Below, one piece after another: positions 20,896 through 30,109 of a stretch of DNA of 64,000 nt (positions are counted from its first letter, which is position 1; the number at the start of each line of letters is the position of its first letter). Where the stretch lies: assembly GCF_023634765.1 (NCBI RefSeq), contig NZ_JAMLFX010000001.1, positions 532,785 through 596,784 on the forward strand, given 5' to 3'. A program made the position numbers and the translations under genes. The DNA is from Pseudomonas sp. AKS31. Its GTDB lineage: Bacteria > Pseudomonadota > Gammaproteobacteria > Pseudomonadales > Pseudomonadaceae. Below the pieces are notes generated by a model. It was not told the origin of the DNA, did no database searches, and was given only the letters and a program-made list of their open reading frames with translations.

Positions 20896-22062
20896 ATGGC
20901 TGAGGTTTTGAACTTCGAGCACAACGGCATTACCGTCAATGCCACTGAATCCCCCGAGGCCATGGGTGGCCTGGGTGACAACGTTATCGGTCTGGTTGGC
21001 ACTGCGCCGAAAGCCGATCCGCTGATTCCGCGTAACGCACCGTTCCGCATCAACAGCTTCACCACCCACGCGCTGCTCGATCCGACCGGTTCGGAAGAGG
21101 GCACGCTGTACCACGCGGTTTACCAGATCCTCAAAGTGGTCAAGGTACCGGTCTACGTGGTGATCGTCGAGGCGGGCGCGACCCCGGCCGACACCGTTAA
21201 CAACGTGATCGGCGGCGTCGATCCACTGACTGGCCGCAAGCTCGGTCTGGCCGCGCTGGGCAGTGTTCCTGAAGACCTGACCATCATCGGCGCGCCGGGC
21301 TTCACCGGCACCAAAGCGGTGGCCAGCGAGTTCGCCTCGTTCGGCAAGCGCATCAAGGCCCGTGTGGTGCTGGACGGCAAGGACGCCTCGGTTGCCGATC
21401 AAGTGCTGTACAGCCAGGAATTGGGCGGCGCCGATCTCGGTTTCGACCGCTGCCTGGTGGTGCACAACATGCCTGCGGTGTACTCGAAAGCGGCGAAGAA
21501 AAACGTCTTCCTGTCGCCTTCCAGCCTGGCGATTGCCGCACTGGCGAAGGTCAAACAGTGGGAAAGCCCGGGCAATCAGGTGACCTACGCTGAGGACGTG
21601 TCCCGCGTAGTTGAATACAACATCCTCGACACCTCCACCGAAGGCGATCTGCTTAACCGCTACGGCGTCAGCTACTACGCCCGCACCGTGCTCGGCGGCT
21701 TCTCGCTGCTGGGTAACCGCTCGATCACCGGCAAGTTCATCAGCTACGTCGGTCTGGAAGATGCGATCAGCCGCAAGCTGGTCAAGGCCGGCCAGAAAGC
21801 CATGGCCAAGAACCTCACCAAGTCGTTCATGGATCAAGAGGTCAAGCGCATCAACGACTGGCTGCAAACCCTGGTCGCCGACGAAACCATTCCTGGCGGC
21901 AGCGTCTATCTGCACCCGGAGCTGAACAGCGTCGAGAAGTACAAGAACGGCACCTGGTACGTGGTCATCGACTACGGCCGCTACGCGCCGAACGAACACA
22001 TGGTTTATCAACTCAACGCCCGCGATGAAATCATCGAGCAGTTCCTGGAGGACGTTCTCTAA
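20896..22062 (+). CDS. Tailocin 1 contractile sheath (FI-like)
   Basis: 388 residues of the P2 FI/R-pyocin sheath family. An N-terminal donor strand region (NFEHNGITVNATESPEAMGG), the LVGTAPKADPLIPRNAPF segment, and the C-terminal RYAPNEHMVYQLNARDEIIE handshake strand are all typical. Length equals that of R2 sheath subunits. Its stop overlaps the tube start. Confidence 0.96.
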   Translation: MAEVLNFEHNGITVNATESPEAMGGLGDNVIGLVGTAPKADPLIPRNAPFRINSFTTHALLDPTGSEEGTLYHAVYQILKVVKVPVYVVIVEAGATPADTVNNVIGGVDPLTGRKLGLAALGSVPEDLTIIGAPGFTGTKAVASEFASFGKRIKARVVLDGKDASVADQVLYSQELGGADLGFDRCLVVHNMPAVYSKAAKKNVFLSPSSLAIAALAKVKQWESPGNQVTYAEDVSRVVEYNILDTSTEGDLLNRYGVSYYARTVLGGFSLLGNRSITGKFISYVGLEDAISRKLVKAGQKAMAKNLTKSFMDQEVKRINDWLQTLVADETIPGGSVYLHPELNSVEKYKNGTWYVVIDYGRYAPNEHMVYQLNARDEIIEQFLEDVL

Positions 22063-22568
22063 TGTTTACCAACCGCGTAAGACAGGCCATCGCGGCCACC
22101 CTGCAAGGCCTGCCATTGTCGGCGACCGTTGAGGAATTCACACCGCCGAAGATCGAATTCGACGTGGAAGAAATGCGTGGCGGCCGCTTCATCGTCGAAG
22201 AAATGGCCAAGGGCGGCAAAGCGCTCAACGCCAAGCTGACCCTGCAAGGCCTCGGCGCCGAAGTCATGCTCGCACTGGGTGTGAAGCTGGGCGACGACAT
22301 CCTGCTGAACGTTCGTGAAGCCGGTCAGGATCAGGATGGCAACACCTGGTTCACCTATCACACCGTGGGCGGCAAGCTGAAATCCCTCGAAGAAACCGCC
22401 GTGAAAATGGGTGAAAAACCCAAGACCAATCTGGAGCTGTCCTGCCGCACCTACAACCGCCTGGAGAACGGCATCCCGGTGATCGACATCGACGTGCGCA
22501 CCCAGAAGTTCGTGCTCAACGGCGTCGACATCCTCGGTGATGCCCGGCGTGCGGTGCTGATGCCGTAA
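22062..22568 (+). CDS. Tailocin 1 tail tube (FII-like)
   Basis: 168 residues. The P2-type tail tube opening (PPKIEFDVEEMRGGRFIVEE) and C-terminal RTYNRLENGIPVIDIDVRTQ match the FII family. It follows the sheath with ATG/TAA overlap, as in R pyocins. Confidence 0.95.
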   Translation: MFTNRVRQAIAATLQGLPLSATVEEFTPPKIEFDVEEMRGGRFIVEEMAKGGKALNAKLTLQGLGAEVMLALGVKLGDDILLNVREAGQDQDGNTWFTYHTVGGKLKSLEETAVKMGEKPKTNLELSCRTYNRLENGIPVIDIDVRTQKFVLNGVDILGDARRAVLMP

Positions 22569-22590
22569 CCCTTCCCAGCACCACAAAAAC

Positions 22591-22681
22591 CTGTGGGAGC
22601 GAGCCTGCTCGCGAAGCCTTTGGCACATGCAACATCAATGTGACTGAACCGCCGCTTTCGCGAGCAGGCTCGCTCCCACAG
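22591..22681. repeat. REP pair (GTGGGAGCGAGCCTGCTCGCGAA type)
   Basis: Two inverted copies of a GTGGGAGCGAGCCTGCTCGCGAA element facing each other, the common REP doublet of fluorescent pseudomonads, in the gap between tube and tail-assembly chaperone. A near-identical doublet is at 27310-27400. Confidence 0.9.
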
Positions 22682-22740
22682 TGGGCCAGTGTGACTGGCA
22701 GAAATTGAGTAACCCCCAAGAATCACCAAGGAATTCATAC

Positions 22741-23322
22741 ATGTCGTGGATGCCACCCCAGCATGAGCTTCTATCGCCGATCACCGGCGACGACGGTTCG
22801 CAGATTGAAACGATCCAGCTCAAACCGCTGTTCTACGCCGCGCAAAAAGAAGCGCTGGAACGCGCCGGCGATGATGAAGACGATCAGTTCTTCGAACTCG
22901 CGCTGCTCGCCACCGGCCTGTCGGTCAAGGAACTCGACCAGCTCAAGCGCCCGGACTACGTGACCATCGCCCAGTACGTGCACGAGATGTCGACCCGTCC
23001 GGCCTCGCACTTTCTCGACCAGGTCGAAGACGCGCAAAAGTCTGACGATCCCGATCAGGTGCAATTGCTGCAACCGCTCGCCGTGACCGGCCGCACTGTG
23101 ACCTCGCTGTCGCTGGAAATGCCTGCACTGCGCGCGACCAAAGTGATGAAGAAACTGAAAACGGCCAAGGAACGCGCCGAGTTCATCACCGCCCATTGCA
23201 CCGGCCTGATGATCCCCGATCTGGCCCAGATGACCGTCCCTGACTGGACCCAATTGCAGGTGCGCATCGACGATTTTTTAAACCAGCCGGCGGCCTACTT
23301 TCGGAACGCGACATCGAAGTAA
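22741..23322 (+). CDS. Tailocin 1 tail assembly chaperone gpE (zero-frame product)
   Basis: 193 residues. QIETIQLKPLFYAAQKEALE and a helical FFELALLATGLSVKELDQLK are typical of P2 gpE-like chaperones that coat the tape measure. A longer N-terminus than P2 gpE is present. The ATG at 22741 has AAGGAA upstream. A slippery T_TTT_TTA near the end gives access to the -1 frame product E+E'. It lies directly before the tape-measure gene, as expected. Confidence 0.9.
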   Translation: MSWMPPQHELLSPITGDDGSQIETIQLKPLFYAAQKEALERAGDDEDDQFFELALLATGLSVKELDQLKRPDYVTIAQYVHEMSTRPASHFLDQVEDAQKSDDPDQVQLLQPLAVTGRTVTSLSLEMPALRATKVMKKLKTAKERAEFITAHCTGLMIPDLAQMTVPDWTQLQVRIDDFLNQPAAYFRNATSK

Positions 23323-23444
23323 TCCTCGATATCGTCCCGCTCATTTACCCGGTAAGTGAAGCGGAGATTCTGGAATGGGACGCCGAAAAGGCGTTGCGCC
23401 GCTACGACATAGCGATCACTCGCCTTGGCGTAAAACAGGAGTAG
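23274..23444 (+). other. -1 programmed frameshift site and E' extension
   Basis: The heptamer T_TTT_TTA (23274-23280) is in the exact X_XXY_YYZ register of the gpE frame (GAT TTT TTA). Slipping to -1 opens a 54-codon extension ending at TAG 23442-23444. It contains ILDIVPLIYPVSEAEILEW and KALRRYDIAITRLGV, typical of the E' part of P2-like chaperones. The same arrangement is established for P2 E/E' and lambda G/GT. Confidence 0.88.
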
Positions 23445-23451
23445 AGCGGCA

Positions 23452-25668
23452 ATGGCAGAGAACAGATATGCGCTCACGTACGCCGGTGAGGGCGGCAATG
23501 CAACGGGCGGATTTTCGTTGCCCGACAACCTCGGCAAACCGCTGCAGGATTTGAATCTGACGCTAGCGTTGGCAAGCGTGGACATTCGTTTGCTGACCCA
23601 AGAGCAGATCAAGCTGCGCGAACTGTTGGTGAGCCAGCAATCGCTATTCAAGGTTGTGGCGGCAGCCCCTGCTGCAAACAGTGAGCCGAAGTCAAAGCTC
23701 AAGGCAGAGGTCGAGCAGCGCTCCCCCCCCAAAGCCATGCTAGCGACGATGGCACAGCAGACCTCTTTGTCTGAACTCAATCGAGTGCTGAAACTGGACA
23801 AGGATCAACTTCAGGCGCTTTCACAAGAAACCCTGAGGATGGCCAGCGAGAAACAGGTTGCTCCCAGTGGCGCCACCAGCGTGGATCTGCTGCAGGTGCA
23901 ACTGGCTGCGGCCAAATCGGGGGTAGGTGAAGGCCTTCAACCCGAGCTTAAAGTTGCCGCCTTGACCGATTTCGCCCGCGATGCGGCGATCAACGCTTCG
24001 GCGTTCGGCGTTGATGTGAAATCAGCCGGCGAGATGATGCTGGCCTGGCAATCAGCGATGAATCTTGATCGCGGTAAAAGCCAAAGCCTGGCCGATGCGA
24101 CCAACTATCTGGGGCACAGCACGCTGGACGCGACATCGGCGGACATTGGCTCAGTTGTACAGAATGTTGGTGAAAAAGCCGTCGCCGGCGGACTCACGCC
24201 GGAGCAGGTCGCGGCACTGGCCGCAGCGTTTTTGAACAGCGGTGTTGACAAGTCTGCTGCGGGAGCCGGGCTCAACAGTCTGTTGACGGTGCTTGCCAAG
24301 GCCGACACGGCCACGGATGAGCAGCGCACTGCCTGGGCTTCACTGGGCAATGGACTGGGGTCGGAGGCAGTCGCCACAGGCATGAAGACCGATGCGTCGG
24401 CGACCATCATCAAGGTCATGGAAGCCCTCAAGGACAAGAAGCCCGAAGAGAAGGAGGCTTTGACCAAGAACCTCTTCAGTGGCAACGACGCCATTCTCAA
24501 GTTGCTGAAAAAACCTGAGGACGTGACCAAGGCGTTCGGTCTGCTGACTGCGCCGAATCCGCAAGCCCCGTCGAAGCTCAATTACGCCGGCTCAGTCAGC
24601 AAAGACGCTGAGCAATTGGGGGGCACCTCGCAAGGACGCGTCAATGCGCTGGACGCGAGTGTCACACGGTTGTTTACAGCCGCTGGCGGTGCATTCACCA
24701 ATGCGTTCGATGGTGTGGTGGTCTCTCTGGATGCTGTCGCCAGTGGCATGGCCCGCTTTGCCGAGGAGCAGCCAAGGGCGACGGCGGCCTTGCTCACGCT
24801 GGGTGGCGTTATTGCCTTGTCCCGGGGCGCGCAAATCAAAGCTGCCACGACCTCGGTCATTCGCGGTGCGGCGACAAAATTGCTGACGACGGCAGGCGCC
24901 GGTCCTCTTATCGATGTTCTGGATCAGCCTGCCAGCGCTGGCGACACCGGCAAGTCCGACAAGTCCGACAAACCCGACAAGCCTGAAAAAACTGACAAAC
25001 CCGAAAAAACCGGCAAGCCCAAAAAACGCCGAAACCCGGCCAAACTCAAAGCCTCCGTCAGTCCCCCATCTGTCGAGCCGCTAGCACCTGAGCAACCACG
25101 CCCGACATTGCGCAGCCGTTTCACCGACGCCAAAGCTCTGGCCAAGGGATTCAGCAAAACCAATGCACTGCTGACCGTGGCCGCTGCGGCTCCCGATGTG
25201 TTGAAGGGGCTGGAGGAAGGCGATAACAAACTGGTCGGCGGTGCGCTGGGTTCAGCCGGTGGCAGTCTGGCCGGTGGTTATGCCGGTGCGGTTACCGGCG
25301 CGATGATCGGCAGTTTCATTCCCGTCATCGGCACGGCCATCGGAGGCGTGGTGGGCGGCATCGTCGGCAGTACGATGGGCAGCATGGGCGGTTCTTGGCT
25401 CGGTGAAAAACTGGCACCGGCCTCCGACAAACTCGCCCCGCCGGCAGACGTCGCCAAAGAACTGCCGAGCGCGCAGACGCAAAATCAGCAGGTGAGCTTT
25501 TCACCGTTGATCCAGGTCACCTGTCCGGCTCCGGACACGGCTGAACAAATCCGCACAATCATCGGGCAGCAACTGAGTGGACAATTCCACGGCCAGTTCC
25601 TGCCGCTGTTGACCAACAACCCACTCGCCACCCGCCGTGACGCAGCCCTGACCGATGGAGCCGCCTGA
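23452..25668 (+). CDS. Tailocin 1 tape measure (gpT-like)
   Basis: 738 residues. N-terminal helical region, alanine-rich central helices with repeated SAAGAGLNSLL-like segments, a Lys/Pro-rich linker (KSDKSDKPDKPEKTDKPEK, about 502-530), and a glycine-zipper membrane-active region (GGVVGGIVGSTMGSMGGSW, about 640-660). Its length sets tube length. It is larger than the tape measure of tailocin 2 (661 residues). It is followed without gap by gpU. Confidence 0.93.
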   Translation: MAENRYALTYAGEGGNATGGFSLPDNLGKPLQDLNLTLALASVDIRLLTQEQIKLRELLVSQQSLFKVVAAAPAANSEPKSKLKAEVEQRSPPKAMLATMAQQTSLSELNRVLKLDKDQLQALSQETLRMASEKQVAPSGATSVDLLQVQLAAAKSGVGEGLQPELKVAALTDFARDAAINASAFGVDVKSAGEMMLAWQSAMNLDRGKSQSLADATNYLGHSTLDATSADIGSVVQNVGEKAVAGGLTPEQVAALAAAFLNSGVDKSAAGAGLNSLLTVLAKADTATDEQRTAWASLGNGLGSEAVATGMKTDASATIIKVMEALKDKKPEEKEALTKNLFSGNDAILKLLKKPEDVTKAFGLLTAPNPQAPSKLNYAGSVSKDAEQLGGTSQGRVNALDASVTRLFTAAGGAFTNAFDGVVVSLDAVASGMARFAEEQPRATAALLTLGGVIALSRGAQIKAATTSVIRGAATKLLTTAGAGPLIDVLDQPASAGDTGKSDKSDKPDKPEKTDKPEKTGKPKKRRNPAKLKASVSPPSVEPLAPEQPRPTLRSRFTDAKALAKGFSKTNALLTVAAAAPDVLKGLEEGDNKLVGGALGSAGGSLAGGYAGAVTGAMIGSFIPVIGTAIGGVVGGIVGSTMGSMGGSWLGEKLAPASDKLAPPADVAKELPSAQTQNQQVSFSPLIQVTCPAPDTAEQIRTIIGQQLSGQFHGQFLPLLTNNPLATRRDAALTDGAA

Positions 25669-26051
25669 TGAAACAACAAATGGCATTAGGCAGCTTCATC
25701 TTCGGCCTGTCGCGCCAATTTGCGTACCACTCGTTGTTGCGCAAGTCCGATGGTGGCTGGACGGAAATACAGATTCTCACCAGCAAACCGAAATCCAGCC
25801 AGACCGGCCAGAAAACGGAAACCCTGACCATCACCGGCAAATCGATGTACGCCGTGGCCATGGATCGGCTGGATGAACTGCGCGCCTTGCAGGCGCTGCG
25901 TATTCCGCTGCCGCTGATCGATGGCATCGGTCGCAACTGGGGTCTGTGGCGGATCAACAACGTTCAGGAAACCCAAACCTACATCATCGATGACGGTACG
26001 GCGATGGTGGTCGATTGGGTCATCGAATTGGCGGAGTTCAACAATGCGTAA
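25668..26051 (+). CDS. Tailocin 1 gpU-like (ripcord) protein
   Basis: 127 residues of the P2 gpU family: MALGSFIFGLSRQFAYHSLL at the N-terminus and RNWGLWRINNVQETQTYIID in the second half. The R2 pyocin counterpart is a baseplate 'ripcord' linking hub and sheath. It starts at the tape-measure stop (ATGA) and overlaps gpX by 8 bp. Confidence 0.92.
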   Translation: MKQQMALGSFIFGLSRQFAYHSLLRKSDGGWTEIQILTSKPKSSQTGQKTETLTITGKSMYAVAMDRLDELRALQALRIPLPLIDGIGRNWGLWRINNVQETQTYIIDDGTAMVVDWVIELAEFNNA

Positions 26052-26256
26052 GGTTCGAAGCGTGGCCGGTGATTCGGTGAATCTGCTGCTCTACCGCGAA
26101 ACCGGGCGCAGCGACGATGCCGCTGAAGAAGCCCTGTGGAAGCTCAACCCGACCCTGGCCGAGCACGGCCCGGTTCTGCCCGCTGGCATCTGGGTCGTGC
26201 TGCCTGAACTCAACAACAAACCTGCTGCGATCAAAGCGCTCACGGCCTGGGATTAA
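26044..26256 (+). CDS. Tailocin 1 gpX-like LysM baseplate protein
   Basis: 70 residues. A single small LysM-like domain: VAGDSVNLLLYRETGRSD, then EALWKLNPTLAEHGPVLPAG and WVVLPEL, the pattern of P2 gpX. The R2 pyocin counterpart glues spike and hub. It overlaps gpU by 8 bp. Confidence 0.92.
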   Translation: MRKVRSVAGDSVNLLLYRETGRSDDAAEEALWKLNPTLAEHGPVLPAGIWVVLPELNNKPAAIKALTAWD

Positions 26257-26265
26257 GGAGGTTGT

Positions 26266-27297
26266 ATGGCATTGGGTTTTACCCCGGTCGTTCAGATTTA
26301 TGGCGCAAACGCGGACCTGCTCAACCAGCGTCTTATCAGTTGGGAGCACATTGATGCCGCCGGTATCGAGTCGGATCAACTGACCCTGACCATTGATCTG
26401 GAAGGTCTCGAAGGGCTGCCAAATCTGGGCGGGAAAATCGGCCTGCTGGTGGGTTACCTGGAAATGGAAGAAATGGTCGACAAGGGCCAGTTCAAAGTCA
26501 CTCGCCTGACACCGACGCTGTTTCCGTTTCGCCTGACCCTGGTGGCCACTGCAGCGCCTTTCAGCAAGGATGACGAGACCGGCTTCAAGCAGCGGCGCAC
26601 CGCCAGTCATGGACCAACGACGCTCGGTCAGTTGTTTAGCAAACTGGTGTCGCAGCACGGTTTTTCATCGCGTGTCGCTGCGGACGTGTCGATGATCAAG
26701 ATCGCCCACGTCGACCAGTCCAATGAAACTGACATGGGCTTTCTGACGCGGCTGGCAAAGAAGTACAACCTGGTCGCCAAACCTTATGGCGATGCGTATG
26801 TGCTGGCGCGGCCCGGTCAGATCAAATCCATCTCGGGGCAGAAACTGCAGGATGTGACGTTGTCGGTCACCCACGACAATCGTCCCGGCGATCACGCCTT
26901 CATCAGCGCCACGCTGGAAGAGGCTGCCCGCGAACAGGCCAATGGCTGCAAGACCTGTTTTGTCGATGCTGTTACAGGCGTTTTGCATTGGGTCGAGACG
27001 GGACTCGCGCCGTTCAAGACCATCCGCCAGAAGCAACCCAATGAAGCGGATGCCATCGCCGTTGGCGAGGGCGAAGTGCGCAAGATGTTGCGCCACAAAT
27101 ACAAGGTGAAGATCACCTGTCCTGGTGATCCACGGCTGGCTGCCGAGGGCCTGCTGCTGCTCGATGAAACCTGGCCGGATTTTATGCGGGGGCGCTGGTC
27201 GATCGACAAGGTCACCGCCAGTGGCAATCGCGAGAACAGCTATCGCTGCCTGATCGATGCCAGCGGCCTCGATCCAAAGGCTGAATCCAAAGACTGA
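26266..27297 (+). CDS. Tailocin 1 baseplate hub (gpD / late control D)
   Basis: 343 residues of the phage late control D family. FTPVVQIYGANADLLNQRLI opens the protein, LPNLGGKIGLLVGYLEMEEM follows, then RTASHGPTTLGQLFSKLV, and the C-terminal WPDFMRGRWSIDKVTASG is characteristic. In tails it is the hub carrying the spike. It closes tailocin 1. Confidence 0.95.
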   Translation: MALGFTPVVQIYGANADLLNQRLISWEHIDAAGIESDQLTLTIDLEGLEGLPNLGGKIGLLVGYLEMEEMVDKGQFKVTRLTPTLFPFRLTLVATAAPFSKDDETGFKQRRTASHGPTTLGQLFSKLVSQHGFSSRVAADVSMIKIAHVDQSNETDMGFLTRLAKKYNLVAKPYGDAYVLARPGQIKSISGQKLQDVTLSVTHDNRPGDHAFISATLEEAAREQANGCKTCFVDAVTGVLHWVETGLAPFKTIRQKQPNEADAIAVGEGEVRKMLRHKYKVKITCPGDPRLAAEGLLLLDETWPDFMRGRWSIDKVTASGNRENSYRCLIDASGLDPKAESKD

Positions 27298-27309
27298 CGA
27301 CACAACTCC

Positions 27310-27400
27310 CTGTGGGAGCGAGCCTGCTCGCGAAGAGGCCGGAACATCCAACATTGAAGGCGACTGAGACACCGCTTTCGCGAGCAGGCTCGCTCCCACA
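27310..27400. repeat. REP pair between tailocin 1 and tailocin 2
   Basis: Inverted GTGGGAGCGAGCCTGCTCGCGAA copies with a 35-40 nt centre, nearly the same as 22591-22681. It marks the exact junction between the two tail gene sets. Confidence 0.9.
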
Positions 27401-27437
27401 TGGGCCTGTGGTCATTTTCATAATCTGGAACACCACC

Positions 27438-28022
27438 ATGAAGATCACCCCGATCCTCACGCAACTGCGTGCGCAATGCCCTGGCCTTGCCAACCACATT
27501 GCCGTTGGTGTCGATCTGGCCTTGCTGCAAGGCAACCCCGATCTGCCAACACCTTCGGCCCACGTGCTGCCTATCGCCGATCTGGCCAGCAACAGTACCT
27601 CCCAAAACCTCACCACCCAACCGATCCGCGACCGCTTCGAAATCGTCCTGGTGCTTGACGCCACGGACGCCACAAAAGCGCTGGATCTGTTGCACGACCT
27701 GCGCGCCGAACTGTGGCGTGCGCTGGTGGGGTTCAAGCCCGATTCCGACTACAGCGCCATCGTCTACGACGGCGGCGAAATGGTCTCGATCAACAGCAGC
27801 CGCGCCTTCTACCGGCTGCGCTTTTTTGCCGAGTTCCAGCTCGGCCGCAATCTGCCGAGTCAGCCTGCGGAGAGTTGGCACGAACGCGAACTGGACGGTT
27901 TGTCGTCCTTTACCGGGGCCACCGTACGGGTCGATGCGATCGATCCGGCCGACCCCAACCTGAAACGCCCGGGCCCCGATGGGCGCGTGGAAATGACTTT
28001 CTCTGGAGACGTAACCCCATGA
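27438..28022 (+). CDS. Tailocin 2 gp37/DUF1834-like tail terminator or collar
   Basis: 194 residues. RFEIVLVLDATDATKALDLL and the DLRAELWRALVGFKPD section fit the Gp37-like proteins that precede DUF2635 and sheath in Mu/SfV-type tails. It overlaps the next gene by 4 bp. Role as terminator/collar is inferred from its place before the sheath. Confidence 0.75.
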   Translation: MKITPILTQLRAQCPGLANHIAVGVDLALLQGNPDLPTPSAHVLPIADLASNSTSQNLTTQPIRDRFEIVLVLDATDATKALDLLHDLRAELWRALVGFKPDSDYSAIVYDGGEMVSINSSRAFYRLRFFAEFQLGRNLPSQPAESWHERELDGLSSFTGATVRVDAIDPADPNLKRPGPDGRVEMTFSGDVTP

Positions 28023-28198
28023 GCAATCGCATCACCGTACTGCCGGCCGCTGGCCGCGTCGTACCTGACCCGGAGGCGGGCGATCTGCTGCCGGCCGAAG
28101 GCCGTGAAGTGCTGGACAGCGCCTGGTGGCGCCGACGTCTGGCCGACGGCGATATCACCCTCAAAACCGCACCAGCCAAACAAAAGGGAGCCAAATAA
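28019..28198 (+). CDS. DUF2635 family small protein
   Basis: 59 residues: RITVLPAAGRVVPDPEAGDL followed by LPAEGREVLDSAWWRRRLADG and a lysine-rich end, the DUF2635 pattern (Mu gp38-like). It sits before the sheath with a stop/start overlap. Function unknown. Confidence 0.85.
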   Translation: MSNRITVLPAAGRVVPDPEAGDLLPAEGREVLDSAWWRRRLADGDITLKTAPAKQKGAK

Positions 28199-29694
28199 TG
28201 GCGATCGGATTCAGCAACATCCCTGCGGACATTCGTGTACCGCTGTTCTATGCCGAAATGGACAACTCGGCCGCCAATAGCGCGAGCTCGACCCTGCGTC
28301 GTCTGATCGTCGCTCAGGTCAACGACAACATCGCCCCGACCGAAGTCGGCAAACTGGTTTTGGTCTCCAGCGTTGCGCTGGCCAAGAGCATCGGTGGCCA
28401 AGGTTCGATGCTCGCCTCGATGTACGAGACCTTCCGCAAGGCTGACCCGATCGGTGAGATCTGGTGCCTGCCGCTGCACAACACCGAAGGCGCGATCGCC
28501 AAAGGCGTGCTGACCCTGACCGGCACCGCCACTCAGGCCGGTGTGCTCAATCTGTATGTCGGCGGCGTGCGTGTGCAAGCCACCGTGGTCAACGGTGCCA
28601 CTGCTGCGCAAGCGGCCACTGCACTGGCGCAGAAAATCAACGCAACCGCCGATCTGCCGGTGAGCGCGGCCGCGGCTGAAGGCGTGGTCACCCTGAGTGC
28701 CAAGTGGACCGGTGACAGCGGCAACGACATCAGTCTGCAGTTCAATCGACTGGGCAAGAGCAACGGCGAAGAAACCCCGGCCGGCCTGACCACTGCGATC
28801 ACCGCCATGACCGGCGGTGCCGGCGTGCCGGATCAGGTGGCGGCGATTGCCGCACTGGGCGACGAGCCGTTCGAGTTCATCGCACTGCCATGGTCGGATC
28901 TGTCGACCCTCAACACCTGGCAAGCGGTCATGGATGACAGCACCGGTCGCTGGTCGTGGGCCAAACAACTGTTCGGTCACGTCTACAGCGCCAAGCGCGG
29001 CACCGTCGGCACTTTGGTTGCGGCCGGTCAGGCGCGTAATGACCAGCACATGACCATTCAGGCGCTGGAGCCAGGCGTACCGCAACCGTTCTGGGTACAA
29101 GCTGCGGCACTGGCTGCACGCACCGCGGTATTCATCTCCGCCGACGCTAGCCGTCCGACCCAAAGCGGCAGCCTGCCGGGTGTTGATCCGGCACCGGCGA
29201 GTGAGCGCTTTACCCTGACCGAGCGTCAGTCGCTGCTCAACTATGGCATCGCCACTGCCTACTACGAAGGCGGTTACGTGCGCATCCAGCGCTCGATCAC
29301 CACCTACCAGAAAAACGCTTACGGTCAGGCCGACAACTCCTACCTGGACAGCGAAACCATGCACCAGTCGGCGTTCATCGTGCGTCGTCTGCAAAGCGTG
29401 ATCACCAGCAAATACGGGCGCCACAAACTGGCCTCCGACGGCACCCGTTTCGGCGCCGGCCAGCCGATCGTGACGCCTGCGACCATTCGCGGTGAGCTGA
29501 TCGCGCAGTACGCCAAGCTCGAACTGGAAGGCCACGTCGAGAACGCCGAGCTGTTCGCCGAGCACCTGATCGTCGAGCGCGACGTGCAGGACCCGAGCCG
29601 CGTGAACGTGCTGTTCCCGCCGGATTACATCAACGGTCTGCGCGTGTTCGCACTGCTCAACCAATTCCGTCTGCAGTACGACGACGCGGCCTGA
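28198..29694 (+). CDS. Tailocin 2 contractile sheath (Mu gpL-like)
   Basis: 498 residues, about 110 longer than the tailocin 1 sheath. MAIGFSNIPADIRVPLFYAE is the classical Mu-type sheath start; the DAAA-like C-terminus and TYQKNAYGQADNSYLDSETM are typical. The extra length lies in a central inserted domain (about 105-230) with LNLYVGGVRVQATVVNGATA. Confidence 0.96.
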   Translation: MAIGFSNIPADIRVPLFYAEMDNSAANSASSTLRRLIVAQVNDNIAPTEVGKLVLVSSVALAKSIGGQGSMLASMYETFRKADPIGEIWCLPLHNTEGAIAKGVLTLTGTATQAGVLNLYVGGVRVQATVVNGATAAQAATALAQKINATADLPVSAAAAEGVVTLSAKWTGDSGNDISLQFNRLGKSNGEETPAGLTTAITAMTGGAGVPDQVAAIAALGDEPFEFIALPWSDLSTLNTWQAVMDDSTGRWSWAKQLFGHVYSAKRGTVGTLVAAGQARNDQHMTIQALEPGVPQPFWVQAAALAARTAVFISADASRPTQSGSLPGVDPAPASERFTLTERQSLLNYGIATAYYEGGYVRIQRSITTYQKNAYGQADNSYLDSETMHQSAFIVRRLQSVITSKYGRHKLASDGTRFGAGQPIVTPATIRGELIAQYAKLELEGHVENAELFAEHLIVERDVQDPSRVNVLFPPDYINGLRVFALLNQFRLQYDDAA

Positions 29695-29719
29695 TAAGCG
29701 CGTTTGACGTCAAGCATTC

Positions 29720-29747
29720 AGCCCACCTCGCGTGGGCTTTTTTATTC
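29720..29747 (+). terminator. Terminator-like hairpin between tailocin 2 sheath and tube
   Basis: AGCCCAC-CTC-GCGTGGGCTTTTTTATT is a seven-pair stem with six T. It sits inside the operon, 25 bp after the sheath stop and 15 bp before the tube start, and might set the sheath:tube ratio. Confidence 0.7.
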
Positions 29748-29761
29748 AAGGGAGTAACACC

Positions 29762-30109
29762 ATGGGTCAACTGATTGCAGGCACCTGCTACGTCAAAGTC
29801 GACGGCGCACAACTGACCATCAATGGCGGCTGCGAAGCCCCGCTGATGGCGGTCAAACGCGAAACCGTCGTACCCGGCTTCTACAAGGAAACCGACATCG
29901 CGCCGTCGTTCAAAGTGACCGCGCTGCACACCGCCGACTTCCCGCTGAAGAAGCTGATTGAAGGCACCGACATCACCGTCACCTGCGAATTCAGCAACGG
30001 CAAAGTCTACGTACTGGCCGGCGCCTACCTGGTCGAGGAACCAGTCTCCAAAGGCGATGACGCCACCATCGAACTGAAATTCGAAGGCATCAAGGGGACC
30101 TGGCAATGA
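29762..30109 (+). CDS. Tailocin 2 tail tube (Mu gpM-like)
   Basis: 115 residues. LIAGTCYVKVDGAQLTINGG is the Mu/SfV tail tube opening, and VTALHTADFPLKKLIEGTDI and VTCEFSNGKVYVLAGAYLVE follow the family. It is followed with a 4-bp overlap by the tail assembly chaperone. Confidence 0.93.
   Translation: MGQLIAGTCYVKVDGAQLTINGGCEAPLMAVKRETVVPGFYKETDIAPSFKVTALHTADFPLKKLIEGTDITVTCEFSNGKVYVLAGAYLVEEPVSKGDDATIELKFEGIKGTWQ

Noticed and set aside
22591..22681. Terminator between tube and gpE
   Set aside because: The palindrome lacks a T-run and matches a dispersed REP doublet, so it is listed as a repeat.
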